Shown in pieces: positions 25,960 through 35,906 of a DNA stretch of 64,000 nucleotides. The stretch is from an uncultured Ilyobacter sp. (lineage in GTDB: Bacteria; Fusobacteriota; Fusobacteriia; Fusobacteriales; Fusobacteriaceae): contig NZ_OY764866.1 in the NCBI RefSeq assembly GCF_963668515.1, positions 620,001-684,000 on the forward strand. Direction: 5' to 3'. Position 1 is the stretch's first letter; the number at the start of each line of letters is the position of its first letter. The position numbers were made by a program, and so were the translations under genes. The notes beneath the pieces are model-generated. The model was given only the letters and a program-made list of their open reading frames with translations, did no database searches and was not told the origin of the DNA.

Positions 25960-26844
25960 TTATTTCCTGTATCCTAGTATTTTTAATCCTTTTTTTATGC
26001 ACTGTATATCTATAGGGAAGTTTGGACCTTTTTCCCCGTCTAGATCTGTGGAGATAGGTTCATTGCATTGCAGACGTAATCTGTCAGTTTTGAAGTGGAT
26101 TACCCCTTTTGGATTTTCAAGGTGCTCTTTTTTTAAAAACTTAAAAAAGGATATGAGGGTTTCAGTCACTATTTCAGCTTTTACTATGACAACATCTAAA
26201 AGGCCGTCATCTAGTTGAGATTTATAAGCAATATCTATATTACCTGCACTTTTTCCGTTGAAAGCAAATATAATAAGAGAATGTCCCGTATATTTTAGTT
26301 CTTCAGATTCAACTGTTATCTGAAGTCTTTTGAAGTTTGGTATCTCTATAATACCACCGAAATAATATGCCAGTTTTCCCATTGTGTTCTTAAGGTTGGC
26401 ATTTGTCTTTTGTGAGATATCTGTAAATAATCCAGTACTGGCTACATTTACAAAAAAACTATCATTGGCTTTTCCAAGGTCAATTAGTCTAACCTCGGAA
26501 CTTAGGATCTGTTCGCAGGCTTCAGATATATCTTTTGGCATTCCCAGACAGGTTGCAAAATCATTTGCAGTACCAGTCGGTAGTATGGCAACAGGTAAGT
26601 CAATACCCATTTTCTTCATTATATTTATTACCTGATTTACGGTTCCATCTCCCCCTGCGATGATGATGTGATGGTATTCGCTATCAATATTTTTGAATGC
26701 ATCCTCTATCTTAGCTTCAAAGCTTATTCTGAAAGCATCGATAGTATAACCTTTTTTCTGATAAACCTGAAAAACAGTGTCTAAATTTTTCACTATGTAA
26801 TTTTCACCAGAATATGGGTTGTATATTAACTTTACCCTTTTCAT
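25960..26844 (-). CDS. Diacylglycerol/lipid kinase, YegS/BmrU family
   Basis: A 294-residue cytoplasmic lipid kinase. The N-terminal catalytic domain shows YNPYSG (substrate loop), IIIAGGDGTVNQVIN (the GGDGT nucleotide motif) and LPTGTANDFA. The C-terminal beta-sandwich includes DGLLDVVIV. The family phosphorylates diacylglycerol or other lipid alcohols with ATP. The ATG at 26844 has a perfect AGGAGG site; an in-frame start 16 codons upstream lacks one. First gene of a two-gene operon with the nucleoside kinase. Confidence 0.87.
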   Translation of the reverse strand: MKRVKLIYNPYSGENYIVKNLDTVFQVYQKKGYTIDAFRISFEAKIEDAFKNIDSEYHHIIIAGGDGTVNQVINIMKKMGIDLPVAILPTGTANDFATCLGMPKDISEACEQILSSEVRLIDLGKANDSFFVNVASTGLFTDISQKTNANLKNTMGKLAYYFGGIIEIPNFKRLQITVESEELKYTGHSLIIFAFNGKSAGNIDIAYKSQLDDGLLDVVIVKAEIVTETLISFFKFLKKEHLENPKGVIHFKTDRLRLQCNEPISTDLDGEKGPNFPIDIQCIKKGLKILGYRK

Positions 26845-27055
26845 ATTTCCTCCTGAATCAAAAATTTTTAGATAAAAAGTATGACACAGCAACCTGTTAA
26901 GAGATTACTCTTATTCTTTTATTTTCCTTTATTAGACTGATTTAAAAGAGAGATTGGCATAAAATTATTTCAATAAAATTCAGAAAATAATGAAATTATT
27001 AATAACTCTACTTGTGTGAATTTAAACTGAAACCCTTAATATTTTTAAGAGTTTC

Positions 27056-27460
27056 GCTCTAACCTGGTGAACCAGAATCGCTAAAATAAACCTCTGTCTC
27101 TCTTGAAGTTTCCATACCCTTCCATTTTGAAAATTCTTTTCCTCTGTCAAAAGTTATTGGTTTTATACATTCCTTTCCACTACCATCAAACCACTTGTTC
27201 ATAGCATTTAAAACATCTTGGCTTTTTCTTCCACATTTTGATTTATTATTTTTGTATTGTTGGTAGATTTCAATAGGTGTAGGCCCTTCTTTGAAAAGCT
27301 TGTAATAACGATAAGCTTTATCTTTACTTGTCCCCGCCATTTTAGGGAATTGAAGGACATTGATTTTGAACTTTTGATAAAGTTGTATGGAAGCTAGTTG
27401 TTCTATGTTAATATGCTATTTTTTTTCTGCTTTAATTATACAATTCAGGAAAAAGATATC
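27056..27460 (-). mobile_element. Decayed IS30-family transposase remnant, copy 2
   Basis: Near-duplicate of the remnant at 23795-24345. A 93-residue frame stays open here, with KDKAYRYYKLFKEGPTPIEIY at the N-terminal side. It joins directly to ITFDRGKEFSKWKG and ends at VYFSDSGSPG followed by a stop, before the RGLNEN part present in copy 1. Upstream, still in frame in part, lies EQLASIQLYQKFK. The central catalytic region is deleted at the same place as in copy 1. The rest of 26845-27790 is AT-rich, holds no gene and should contain the gltS promoter. Confidence 0.75.
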
Positions 27461-27790
27461 CCGGTAAATATTAGCTTAGATTCGAAGTATTTGTTTTATA
27501 AATTTTTAATAAAGAGAGTATTGATAATATATAGCAGGATTATAGCATAATATGTTTGCAAATTGAATACTTGTCATAGTATACTCTCTATGTAGACAAA
27601 TTAAACAGTTAATGGGTAATTTGATTTAATATAATACAATTATCTTTTTATTTTTTTAGAAATTTTAGAATTAATCTTTTATTAATTTAATTTTTAAAAA
27701 AATTATGATAAAATTGCGGGAAAAAAGTTTAAATTTTATCCTATAAAAGCTTTAACAACTATATTACAAAATTAACAAGGAGGAGATTTA

Positions 27791-28984
27791 ATGTTAGTTT
27801 ATGAGTTTAACATGATGCAAACACTTACTTTAGCAGCAATCGTTTTACTGGTGGGGAGAGCCATTAAACACAGAGTTCCATTCTTTGAAAAGTTCTTCAT
27901 ACCGTCACCCGTTATAGGAGGTGTTCTCTACTCAATAGTTACTTTGATAGGACACAGCAGCGGGTCTTTTGAATTTACCTATGACGGGCAATTGAAAACA
28001 TTATTCATGGTTGCTTTCTTTACTACAATAGGATTTGCAGCTAGTTTCAAACTTCTAAAAAAGGGTGGAATTCAGGTAGGGATTTTCTTGGGGGTAGCTA
28101 CTACACTTGTAATCTTACAAAATGTTGTAGGTGTAAGTCTGGCCAAGGCATTTCATCTGAATCCTCTATTGGGACTGGCTGTAGGATCTGTTCCGCTGAC
28201 TGGAGGACACGGAACTGCAGGAGCATTTGGACCTGTGCTTGAAGCAGCTGGGGCCCAAGGAGCAATGGCAGTGTCAATAGCATCAGCCACTTTCGGACTT
28301 ATTGCCGGTTGTGTTATAGGGGGACCCATAGGAAAGAGGCTTATGGCAAGACATGGACTTACATCAATTTCTGATGAAGGTGCACAACACTTTGAAGGAG
28401 TTGAAAAGCCTGAAGAAGAAAAAATAACAGAAGGCACATTGATGAACACAGTTTACCTTATAACATTATGTATGGGGCTTGGAACTGTTATTTCAATGCT
28501 TATTAAAAAAGCTGGAATAGTCCTACCAATCTATATCGGTCCGATGATAGTAGCTGCTGTAGTAAGAAACTTGGCAGACGGAAAATCTATAAACCTGCAT
28601 CACAAGACCATAGATACTATAGGTAATATTTCCTTGTCCCTTTTTCTAGCTATGGCTCTTATGACAATGAGATTGTGGGATCTGGCTGCCCTTGCAGTAC
28701 CATTAATTGTAATGCTACTTGCTCAGACAGCACTTATGGCTTCCTTTGCATACTTTGTAACCTACAAGATCATGGGAAGAGACTATGATGCTGCAGTTAT
28801 ATCTTGCGGACACTGCGGATTTGGAATGGGAGCAACACCGAATGCAATGGCAAATATGGAATCATTTACAGCTTCGAACTTTCCTTCACCAAGAGCATTC
28901 TTTGTACTGCCACTTGTAGGAGCACTGTTTATAGATTTCACAAATGCATCTATAATTACATTCTTTATAAATATCTTTTCATAG
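27791..28984 (+). CDS. gltS: Sodium/glutamate symporter
   Basis: A 397-residue inner-membrane carrier with the GltS pattern: two inverted helix bundles, an internal GSVPLTGGHGTAGAFGP hairpin in the first half and CGHCGFGMGATPNAMANM in the second. The latter are the re-entrant substrate-binding loops of the family. It should import glutamate with sodium. The ATG at 27791 follows AAGGAGGAG. The next gene downstream is a glutamate racemase-like gene, but a terminator-like hairpin lies between them. Confidence 0.93.
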   Translation: MLVYEFNMMQTLTLAAIVLLVGRAIKHRVPFFEKFFIPSPVIGGVLYSIVTLIGHSSGSFEFTYDGQLKTLFMVAFFTTIGFAASFKLLKKGGIQVGIFLGVATTLVILQNVVGVSLAKAFHLNPLLGLAVGSVPLTGGHGTAGAFGPVLEAAGAQGAMAVSIASATFGLIAGCVIGGPIGKRLMARHGLTSISDEGAQHFEGVEKPEEEKITEGTLMNTVYLITLCMGLGTVISMLIKKAGIVLPIYIGPMIVAAVVRNLADGKSINLHHKTIDTIGNISLSLFLAMALMTMRLWDLAALAVPLIVMLLAQTALMASFAYFVTYKIMGRDYDAAVISCGHCGFGMGATPNAMANMESFTASNFPSPRAFFVLPLVGALFIDFTNASIITFFINIFS

Positions 28985-29048
28985 AATCAAATTATTGACA
29001 ATATAAAATAAATATTGCCTATTGAATATTGCATTAGATTTGTAAAAA

Positions 29049-29103
29049 GCTAGGGTCAGATAGGCTTCTTGTTTAAGAAGATATTTGACCTTTAGTTTTT
29101 TAT
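29049..29103 (+). terminator. Terminator-like hairpin after gltS
   Basis: CTAGGGTCA pairs with TGACCTTTAG around an inner CTTCTT/AAGAAG stem, then TTTTTT. Ends about 40 bases before the racemase start. Confidence 0.6.
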
Positions 29104-29143
29104 TGTTATTTCGGATTAAAAATGTTGAAGGAGTGAAATTTGA

Positions 29144-29929
29144 ATGGCGAAAATCGGGGTTTTTGATTCTGGTGTCGGAGGAATTACTGTAGTAAAAGAG
29201 ATTAACAAAATTTTGCCTGAAGATACAATAATATATTATGGTGACAATAAAAATTTTCATTATGAAAATTTAAGTGTAGACCAGATAAGAGAACACTGTA
29301 TGAAAATCGTGGAATTTTTGGTGCTTAACGGGGTGGACGCAGTTGTTGTAGCATGTAGCGTAGCAACTGCTGCAGCTCTTGAGACTTTAAAGTCAAGATT
29401 TGCCCATATTCCCATAGTAGGCGTAATAGATACCGGTGCTAAAGTTGGAGTTGAGACAACTTCGAATAATTCTGTGGGTATATTTGCAACACCTGCAACA
29501 GTAGCTATGGATGTCTACCCTAAGGCTTTGAGAGATATAAACAGGAAGATTTCAGTATTTCAAAAAGGGTGTCCGAAGCTGTGCTATATGATAGAAGACG
29601 GGTGGGAGGATACTTTAGAGAATGATGAAATTGTGAAAGAATATCTCAGCTATATACCTGAACAAGCAGATACCTTACTGTTAGGATGTACTCACTATCC
29701 ACTCATAAAACAAGTTATAGCCAGGTACTTTAAAGGGGCTATAGTAGACTCGGCAAAAGAAACCGCTGAGATTGTAAAAAAAGAGCTGTTTTTGAAAGGT
29801 AGAAAATCTAAAAAGAGTAAAAACGGACATCAAGAGTATTACATAAGCGGTAATATAAAAAAGTTTAAAGAGGTTGCAGGGGATTTTCTAGGTGGGGATA
29901 TCAGTAAGGTGTATAAGATAGAATTGTAA
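29144..29929 (+). CDS. Aspartate/glutamate racemase family protein, MurI-like with altered substrate motifs
   Basis: A 261-residue racemase of the MurI fold. Present: FDSGVGG (7-13), the two catalytic cysteines C71 and C182 (LLGCTHYPL), and overall length and order as in glutamate racemase. Altered: the usual PYG loop reads FHYEN at about 38-42, and the usual CNT after the first cysteine reads CSV (71-73). Both normally hold the glutamate carboxylate and amino groups. Glutamate racemisation for peptidoglycan remains the best guess, but a different amino acid substrate is possible. Lies after gltS. Confidence 0.75.
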   Translation: MAKIGVFDSGVGGITVVKEINKILPEDTIIYYGDNKNFHYENLSVDQIREHCMKIVEFLVLNGVDAVVVACSVATAAALETLKSRFAHIPIVGVIDTGAKVGVETTSNNSVGIFATPATVAMDVYPKALRDINRKISVFQKGCPKLCYMIEDGWEDTLENDEIVKEYLSYIPEQADTLLLGCTHYPLIKQVIARYFKGAIVDSAKETAEIVKKELFLKGRKSKKSKNGHQEYYISGNIKKFKEVAGDFLGGDISKVYKIEL

Positions 29930-30087
29930 ATTATATTTTAAAATTTGACCCAGAGACCCCAAAAAATTAATTCCAGAGAGGGTTGCAGTTTTTTGAGTGT
30001 CCTAGGATGAATTGCTGGCATGATAGTTATTTATAAATTTTTGAAAATATCTGTGTGCAGAAAAAGTAAGGTGGGAATATCAGGGAA

Positions 30088-30118
30088 AGATTCGGGAAGG
30101 TGCCTGGATCTTTTTTTT
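30088..30118 (+). terminator. Terminator after the racemase gene
   Basis: AGATTCGGG pairs (with wobble) with CCTGGATCT, followed by eight T. It lies about 160 bases past the racemase stop and 105 bases before the exonuclease start; the rest of this 294-base gap shows nothing else. Confidence 0.6.
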
Positions 30119-30223
30119 ATAAAGGCTAGCTTTTAGATCAATTCCAAATTTATATTATTTTAATTTGGTGTCTAGTCTAGTATACTGATATAGTAAAATA
30201 ATTTTATTAAGGAGTTGCTTATT

Positions 30224-31687
30224 ATGAAAAAAACTTATCTCTGGTATGATTATGAAACTTTTGGAGCAGATCCTAAAAGAGATAGGATTTCTCAGTTTGC
30301 AGGGGTCAGAACGGATATGAACTTTGAAGTGGTAGATGAGATGGTCTATTACTGTAAATTGGCTGAGGATTATCTCCCAAATCCAGAGGCTAGCATTATA
30401 ACGGAAATAACCCCCCAGGAATCAAATGAAAAGGGGATAACAGAAAATGAGCTGGCAGAAATATTGTTTAAAGAATTTACAAAAGAGGGGACAGTGACTA
30501 TAGGCTATAACAGCATCAAATTTGACGACGAGGTAACAAGAAATCTTTTTTACAGAACTTTTCGAGATCCCTATGAACGAGAGTGGAAAAACAACTGTTC
30601 AAGATGGGACTTTATGAAGGCTATTTTAGGGGTATATGTGATGAAGCCTGAACTCCTTAACTGGCCATTGAAAGATGACGGCAGGCCATCTTTTAGGTTA
30701 GAGGAACTGAGTATAGAAAATGGGATCATCCATGAAAATGCCCACGATGCCAAATCAGATGTATATGCTACCATAGGACTGGCAGAACTTATCAGTAAAA
30801 AATCTCCCAATGTTTTTAATTATTTTTTTAATCTCAGGGATAAGGAGTTTGTAAAATCGGAACTATCTAAGGATGAATTGTTTTTGCATATAGATTTTGG
30901 ATATGGTTATGATAAGGGCTATGCTTCCCTGATTTATAAAATTGGTGATTTTATTAAAAGTGGAGACAAAAATGCCTTTTTATTTATAGATGTTTTAAGT
31001 GATGTTATGGCTCTTGAAAATATGAGTTTTGATGAGATAAAGGAATGTCTCTATTATTCTAATGAAAAGCTTAAAGAGATAGGAAAAGAGAGACCTGGCT
31101 TAAAACAGATAAGAATTAATCAGAGTCCACTTATTATTCCTTATGAGAGCCTCAGAGAAAAACCAGAATTTGTAGAGAACCTTGCCGAAAGCCTGCAAGA
31201 TAAAGTGGAAAAAGTAAAAATACTCTCGTCCAAAAGAAAAGATGAATTTTTAAGGGCTTTTATGAGAGAGGAAGATGAAGTGAAAACTGATGCAGATCTA
31301 GATATATACGGGTCATTTGCCAGTCCGCGGGACAAGAAAGAGATGGCATCTCTTCACAGAGAGAATTATGAGTATATACCTAAATTTAAGGATAAAAAAT
31401 ACAGGGAACTGTATTTTAGATTTATAGGAAGGAATATGCCTGAGGTTTTCACAGATGATGAGATGTCAAAATGGAAAGAACACTGTTATCAATGTATAAG
31501 CAAAGAGCGTGAAGGATTTCAAAATCTTGCTTCTCTGAAAAGTGAAATTACAGAATTAGAAAAAAAGTATAGGGGGGAAAGAGAAAAAATTAAGATACTA
31601 AAAGATATAAAAGAATATGCAGAAAACCTGGAAAAAAAAATGAAAACAGAGCCTATAAAGCCCGGTGAGCAACTGAAAATGTTTTGA
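30224..31687 (+). CDS. sbcB: Exodeoxyribonuclease I
   Basis: A 487-residue 3'-5' single-strand DNA exonuclease used in recombination and mismatch repair. The N-terminal DEDD-type domain shows WYDYETFG (D9, E11), GYNSIKFDDEV, and HDAKSDVYATIGLAEL with the H..D pair near residue 180. The remainder matches the SH3-like and C-terminal domains of E. coli ExoI, including the YKEYTD-like lysine-rich C-terminal part. The ATG at 30224 fits the AAGGAG site; an in-frame TTG at 30215 abuts it. It stands alone with the pyr promoter following. Confidence 0.88.
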   Translation: MKKTYLWYDYETFGADPKRDRISQFAGVRTDMNFEVVDEMVYYCKLAEDYLPNPEASIITEITPQESNEKGITENELAEILFKEFTKEGTVTIGYNSIKFDDEVTRNLFYRTFRDPYEREWKNNCSRWDFMKAILGVYVMKPELLNWPLKDDGRPSFRLEELSIENGIIHENAHDAKSDVYATIGLAELISKKSPNVFNYFFNLRDKEFVKSELSKDELFLHIDFGYGYDKGYASLIYKIGDFIKSGDKNAFLFIDVLSDVMALENMSFDEIKECLYYSNEKLKEIGKERPGLKQIRINQSPLIIPYESLREKPEFVENLAESLQDKVEKVKILSSKRKDEFLRAFMREEDEVKTDADLDIYGSFASPRDKKEMASLHRENYEYIPKFKDKKYRELYFRFIGRNMPEVFTDDEMSKWKEHCYQCISKEREGFQNLASLKSEITELEKKYRGEREKIKILKDIKEYAENLEKKMKTEPIKPGEQLKMF

Positions 31688-31733
31688 TAATTTGGAGTTT
31701 TGAATTTTGAAAATATAGTTGTAATAAAAAAAG

Positions 31734-31762
31734 TTGCATTAATCTGTTTTTTTTGATAGAAT
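31734..31762 (+). promoter_or_regulatory. Promoter of the pyr operon leader
   Basis: TTGCAT (31734-31739), 17 bases, TAGAAT (31757-31762). Transcription would start about 27 bases before the leader-peptide ATG. Confidence 0.55.
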
Positions 31763-31795
31763 AATTCCAGTAAAAATTTTAAGAGGAGGGGGAAA

Positions 31796-31946
31796 ATGTC
31801 GTTTAGGATATCTTCTGTAAGAAGAAAAAAAATGATACATTTTATATTTTCTAAATCTTCTCACTCTATTTTTAAAGTTTTTTTTACTAATAATATAGAT
31901 CACAATAATATTTCAATTTTAAATTTAAATAAAATGAATTTCACAG

Positions 31947-31966
<20 letters not shown>
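31796..31966 (+). CDS. pyr operon leader peptide (56 aa, putative)
   Basis: A 56-codon ORF with a strong AGGAGGGGG ribosome site. It begins MSFRISSVRRKKMIHFIF and resembles no protein domain. Its coding strand holds long T-rich tracts (for example around 31841-31890). Its stop codon lies inside the loop of a terminator hairpin (31947-31993) placed just before pyrB. This is the layout of the enterobacterial pyrBI leader. There, low UTP makes RNA polymerase pause in U-rich stretches, so the trailing ribosome prevents the terminator from folding. Function inferred from layout only. Confidence 0.7.
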
Positions 31967-32929
<963 letters not shown>

Positions 32930-32944
32930 GGGGGGATTTTGAGG

Positions 32945-33382
32945 ATGGAACTTCAGATAAATGCAATTGAAAACGGAACGGTAATAGATCACATAGACTC
33001 AGAGAAAACTTTGGAAATAATGAATCTTTTGGAACTAAACAAGGAACAGGGGACTATAATGGTAGCCTTTAATCTAGAAAGTAAAAAACAGGGCAAAAAA
33101 GGGATAATAAAAATAGACGGAAGAATATTAAAAGATGAGGAGATAGAGAAAATATCCATACTAGCTCCAAGGGCATCTATAAATATAATAAAGGATTTTA
33201 GGGTAGTGGAGAAGAAAATGGTGGAACTGCCAGGGACTATCAACGATGTAATAAAATGTCAGAATCAAAAATGTGTCACAAATTTTGAAAAAGTACCTAC
33301 GAAATTTTACAGAGAGGGGAAAAAATACAGATGTGCTTATTGTGAGACCAGTGTTAAAAAAAATAATATAATTTTGAAATAA
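32945..33382 (+). CDS. pyrI: Aspartate carbamoyltransferase regulatory chain
   Basis: A 145-residue regulatory subunit that binds nucleotides (N-terminal domain, with IENGTVIDHI) and zinc (C-terminal domain). Four cysteines in CQNQKC and CAYC near 108-113 and 136-140 form the zinc site that contacts PyrB. The ATG at 32945 is preferred: the GGGGGA site is 8 bases upstream, while the in-frame TTG at 32939 is too close to it. Begins 15 bases after pyrB. Confidence 0.93.
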   Translation: MELQINAIENGTVIDHIDSEKTLEIMNLLELNKEQGTIMVAFNLESKKQGKKGIIKIDGRILKDEEIEKISILAPRASINIIKDFRVVEKKMVELPGTINDVIKCQNQKCVTNFEKVPTKFYREGKKYRCAYCETSVKKNNIILK

Positions 33383-33395
33383 TAGAGGAGGCGGC

Positions 33396-34199
33396 ATGTT
33401 TTTAGAAAACGGAGTAATAATAGAAAATAAAAATATGGGAGATAAATATTATCTCATGAAAGTAAAGGCGGTAAAATCAGCTGCTGCAGCCAAAGCTGGA
33501 CAGTTTTACATGATAAAATGTCACAACGGGATAAGAATATTGGGAAGACCTATAAGTATACATTATGCAGATCAGGAAAATCACCTATTGGAATTTTATT
33601 ATGAGGTAGTAGGTGAGGGGACAAAGGAGTTTACAAATTATAAAATAGGTGAAGAGATAAGGCTACAGGGACCTTTAGGTACAGGTTTTGATACAGAGGT
33701 AAAAGGAAAGAAGGTTCTCGTAGTAGGGGGAGGAATGGGTATGGCTCCTCTGAAATACCTGGTGGAATCAGTAAAAAATAAAAATACAGTCACCATAATC
33801 GCAGCTGGAAGAGACGCAGGGGCAGTGAGAATAGCAGATAACTACCATTTTCCAAAAGAGGATATATTCTTTGCCACTGATGACGGTACCGTGGGAATGA
33901 AGGGAAATGCAGTGGATGCAATGAAGGAAATCCTTTCCAAAGAAAAATACGATATAGTGTACACATGTGGACCTCACAAGATGATGGAGGCAGTGGCCAA
34001 GGTAGCGGCAGAGCACAATATGAGGTGTCAGATCTCCCTAGAGGAAAAAATGGCCTGTGGAGTGAAGGCCTGTGTGGGATGCTCTATAAAAACTAGAGAG
34101 GGAATGAAAAGAGTGTGTGCAGACGGACCTGTATTCGAGGCGGAGATAATTGTGGATGTAAATCCTAAAGAGAATCCAGGATGCAGCTGCGGAAAATAA
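33396..34199 (+). CDS. pyrK: Dihydroorotate dehydrogenase electron transfer subunit
   Basis: A 267-residue iron-sulfur flavoprotein that passes electrons from class 1B dihydroorotate dehydrogenase to NAD. It has an FAD-binding barrel (RPISIHY), an NAD-binding fold (VVGGGMGMAPL) and the C-terminal 2Fe-2S motif with cysteines in CGVKACVGC and RVCADGPVF. This partner implies that the adjacent pyrD product is the NAD-dependent type B enzyme. Start ATG with AGGAGG upstream. Confidence 0.93.
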   Translation: MFLENGVIIENKNMGDKYYLMKVKAVKSAAAAKAGQFYMIKCHNGIRILGRPISIHYADQENHLLEFYYEVVGEGTKEFTNYKIGEEIRLQGPLGTGFDTEVKGKKVLVVGGGMGMAPLKYLVESVKNKNTVTIIAAGRDAGAVRIADNYHFPKEDIFFATDDGTVGMKGNAVDAMKEILSKEKYDIVYTCGPHKMMEAVAKVAAEHNMRCQISLEEKMACGVKACVGCSIKTREGMKRVCADGPVFEAEIIVDVNPKENPGCSCGK

Positions 34200-34218
34200 T
34201 TTTGAGGGGTGAATAATT

Positions 34219-35139
34219 TTGAATAGATTGAAAACTAATTTTGTAGGTTTGGATTTGAAAAATCCCATAATGACAGCATCAGGATGCTTTGGATTTGGGC
34301 TTGAGTATAAAGATTATTTTGATCCCAATGAACTGGGAGCCGTAGTTGTAAAGGGCCTTACATTAGAGCCCAGAGATGGAAATTTCGGTACGAGGATAGC
34401 TGAAACTCCAGGGGGAATGCTAAACTCTGTAGGACTTGAAAACCCTGGGATAGACCACTTTGAAAATGTGATAACAAAGGAGATAGATGGGAAGATAACA
34501 AGTCCTATCATAACGAACATAAACGGTAGGACTATCGAGGAATATGTGGAGATCGCAAAGAGAGTCGAAAGTATAGAGGCTGTGAAGGCAATAGAGTTAA
34601 ATATCTCTTGTCCCAATGTAAAAGACGGAGGGATGGCCTTTGGTGCTAGACCTGAGGTGGCAGGAGCAGTGACTAAGGCGGTAAAAGAGGTAACTACTAA
34701 ACCTGTGATAGTAAAACTTTCTCCTAATGTAACGGACATAGTTGCAATAGCAAAGATTGTAGAGGAAAATGGGGCAGATGCAGTTGCCCTTATCAATACA
34801 CTCTTGGGGATGTCTATAGATATAAAGAAAAAGAAACCGGTTTTGGGGAATATATTCGGTGGGCTTTCAGGCCCTGCAGTTAAGCCAGTTGCCCTTAGAA
34901 TGATATATCAGGTATCCCAGGCTGTAAAAATTCCGGTACTAGGTATGGGTGGCATAAGCTGTGTAGAGGACGCCATAGAATTTTTAATGGCAGGTGCCTC
35001 TGCAATATCTCTGGGGACAGGAATATTTATGAATCCAATACTTCCTGTAGAGATAAAAGAGGGTCTTGAAAAATATTGTCTTGAAAATAATCTAGATAAC
35101 ATATCAGAGATCATAGGGGCAGCACATCCAAATAAATAG
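34219..35139 (+). CDS. pyrD: Dihydroorotate dehydrogenase, class 1B catalytic subunit
   Basis: A 306-residue FMN TIM-barrel enzyme oxidising dihydroorotate to orotate. ELNISCPNVKDGG carries the catalytic Cys of the class 1B type, VKLSPN the FMN-contacting lysine, and GMGGI the phosphate site near the C-terminus. It starts with TTG at 34219, 9 bases after GAGGGG; no ATG fits. Works with PyrK encoded just upstream. Confidence 0.93.
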   Translation: MNRLKTNFVGLDLKNPIMTASGCFGFGLEYKDYFDPNELGAVVVKGLTLEPRDGNFGTRIAETPGGMLNSVGLENPGIDHFENVITKEIDGKITSPIITNINGRTIEEYVEIAKRVESIEAVKAIELNISCPNVKDGGMAFGARPEVAGAVTKAVKEVTTKPVIVKLSPNVTDIVAIAKIVEENGADAVALINTLLGMSIDIKKKKPVLGNIFGGLSGPAVKPVALRMIYQVSQAVKIPVLGMGGISCVEDAIEFLMAGASAISLGTGIFMNPILPVEIKEGLEKYCLENNLDNISEIIGAAHPNK

Positions 35140-35180
35140 TTTGAATTAGAGAAAATAATGATTAAGTTAGGGGGAATAAA

Positions 35181-35906
35181 ATGAATGCTAAAGACAGACT
35201 TATAGTGGCACTAGACTTTCCGACAATAGAGGAGGCAAAGGGTCTCGTAGAAATTTTGGGAGATTCGGTCTCTGTATACAAGGTAGGACTTGAGATGTTT
35301 CTGAACTCCAAGGGAGAAGCTGTGGATTATCTCAGTTCTTTGGGGAAAAAAGTATTTTTAGATCTTAAGTTTCACGATATACCGAATACTACTATGATGG
35401 CGTCTGTCTTTGCAGCAAAACAGAATGTATTTATGTTTAATGTTCATGCTGCAGGTGGCAGAAAGATGATGAAGAGTGTTTCAGAGGAGGTGAGGAAGAT
35501 AAATCCAGATGCTCTTGCCATTGCTGTGACTGTCCTCACCAGTTTTTCTGATGACGAAATAAAAGAGCTTTACAAAACTGAGCATTCTATAAAAGAACTT
35601 GCAATGCACTGGGCAGAGGTAACTAAAGAGAGTGGGATGGATGGGGTTGTTTGCTCTCCTTGGGAAGCATCGGCAATAAAAGAAAAGTGTGGAAAAGAAT
35701 TTAAGACCATCTGTCCAGGGGTGAGACCTAAATGGGCAGCGGCAAATGATCAGCAGAGAATAATGACTCCTAAAAATGCTATATTAAATGGATGTGACTT
35801 TCTCGTGGTGGGAAGACCTATAACCAAGGCTGATAATCCTGTAAAGGCAGCAGAACTTGTTTTAGAGGAGATAAAAGAAGGACTGGCAGAGGTGGAAGGA
35901 TGCTAA
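35181..35906 (+). CDS. pyrF: Orotidine 5'-phosphate decarboxylase
   Basis: A 241-residue TIM-barrel enzyme forming UMP from OMP. ALDFP at the N-terminus, the catalytic FLDLKFHDIPNT tetrad motif near residues 57-68, and CPGVRP and VVGRPI in the phosphate-binding part are all present. A GGGGG ribosome site precedes the ATG. The last seven bases overlap the pyrC start. Confidence 0.94.
   Translation: MNAKDRLIVALDFPTIEEAKGLVEILGDSVSVYKVGLEMFLNSKGEAVDYLSSLGKKVFLDLKFHDIPNTTMMASVFAAKQNVFMFNVHAAGGRKMMKSVSEEVRKINPDALAIAVTVLTSFSDDEIKELYKTEHSIKELAMHWAEVTKESGMDGVVCSPWEASAIKEKCGKEFKTICPGVRPKWAAANDQQRIMTPKNAILNGCDFLVVGRPITKADNPVKAAELVLEEIKEGLAEVEGC

Noticed and set aside
34314-34796. Minus-strand 160-codon frame
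   Set aside because: Antisense shadow of pyrD, which has all catalytic motifs.
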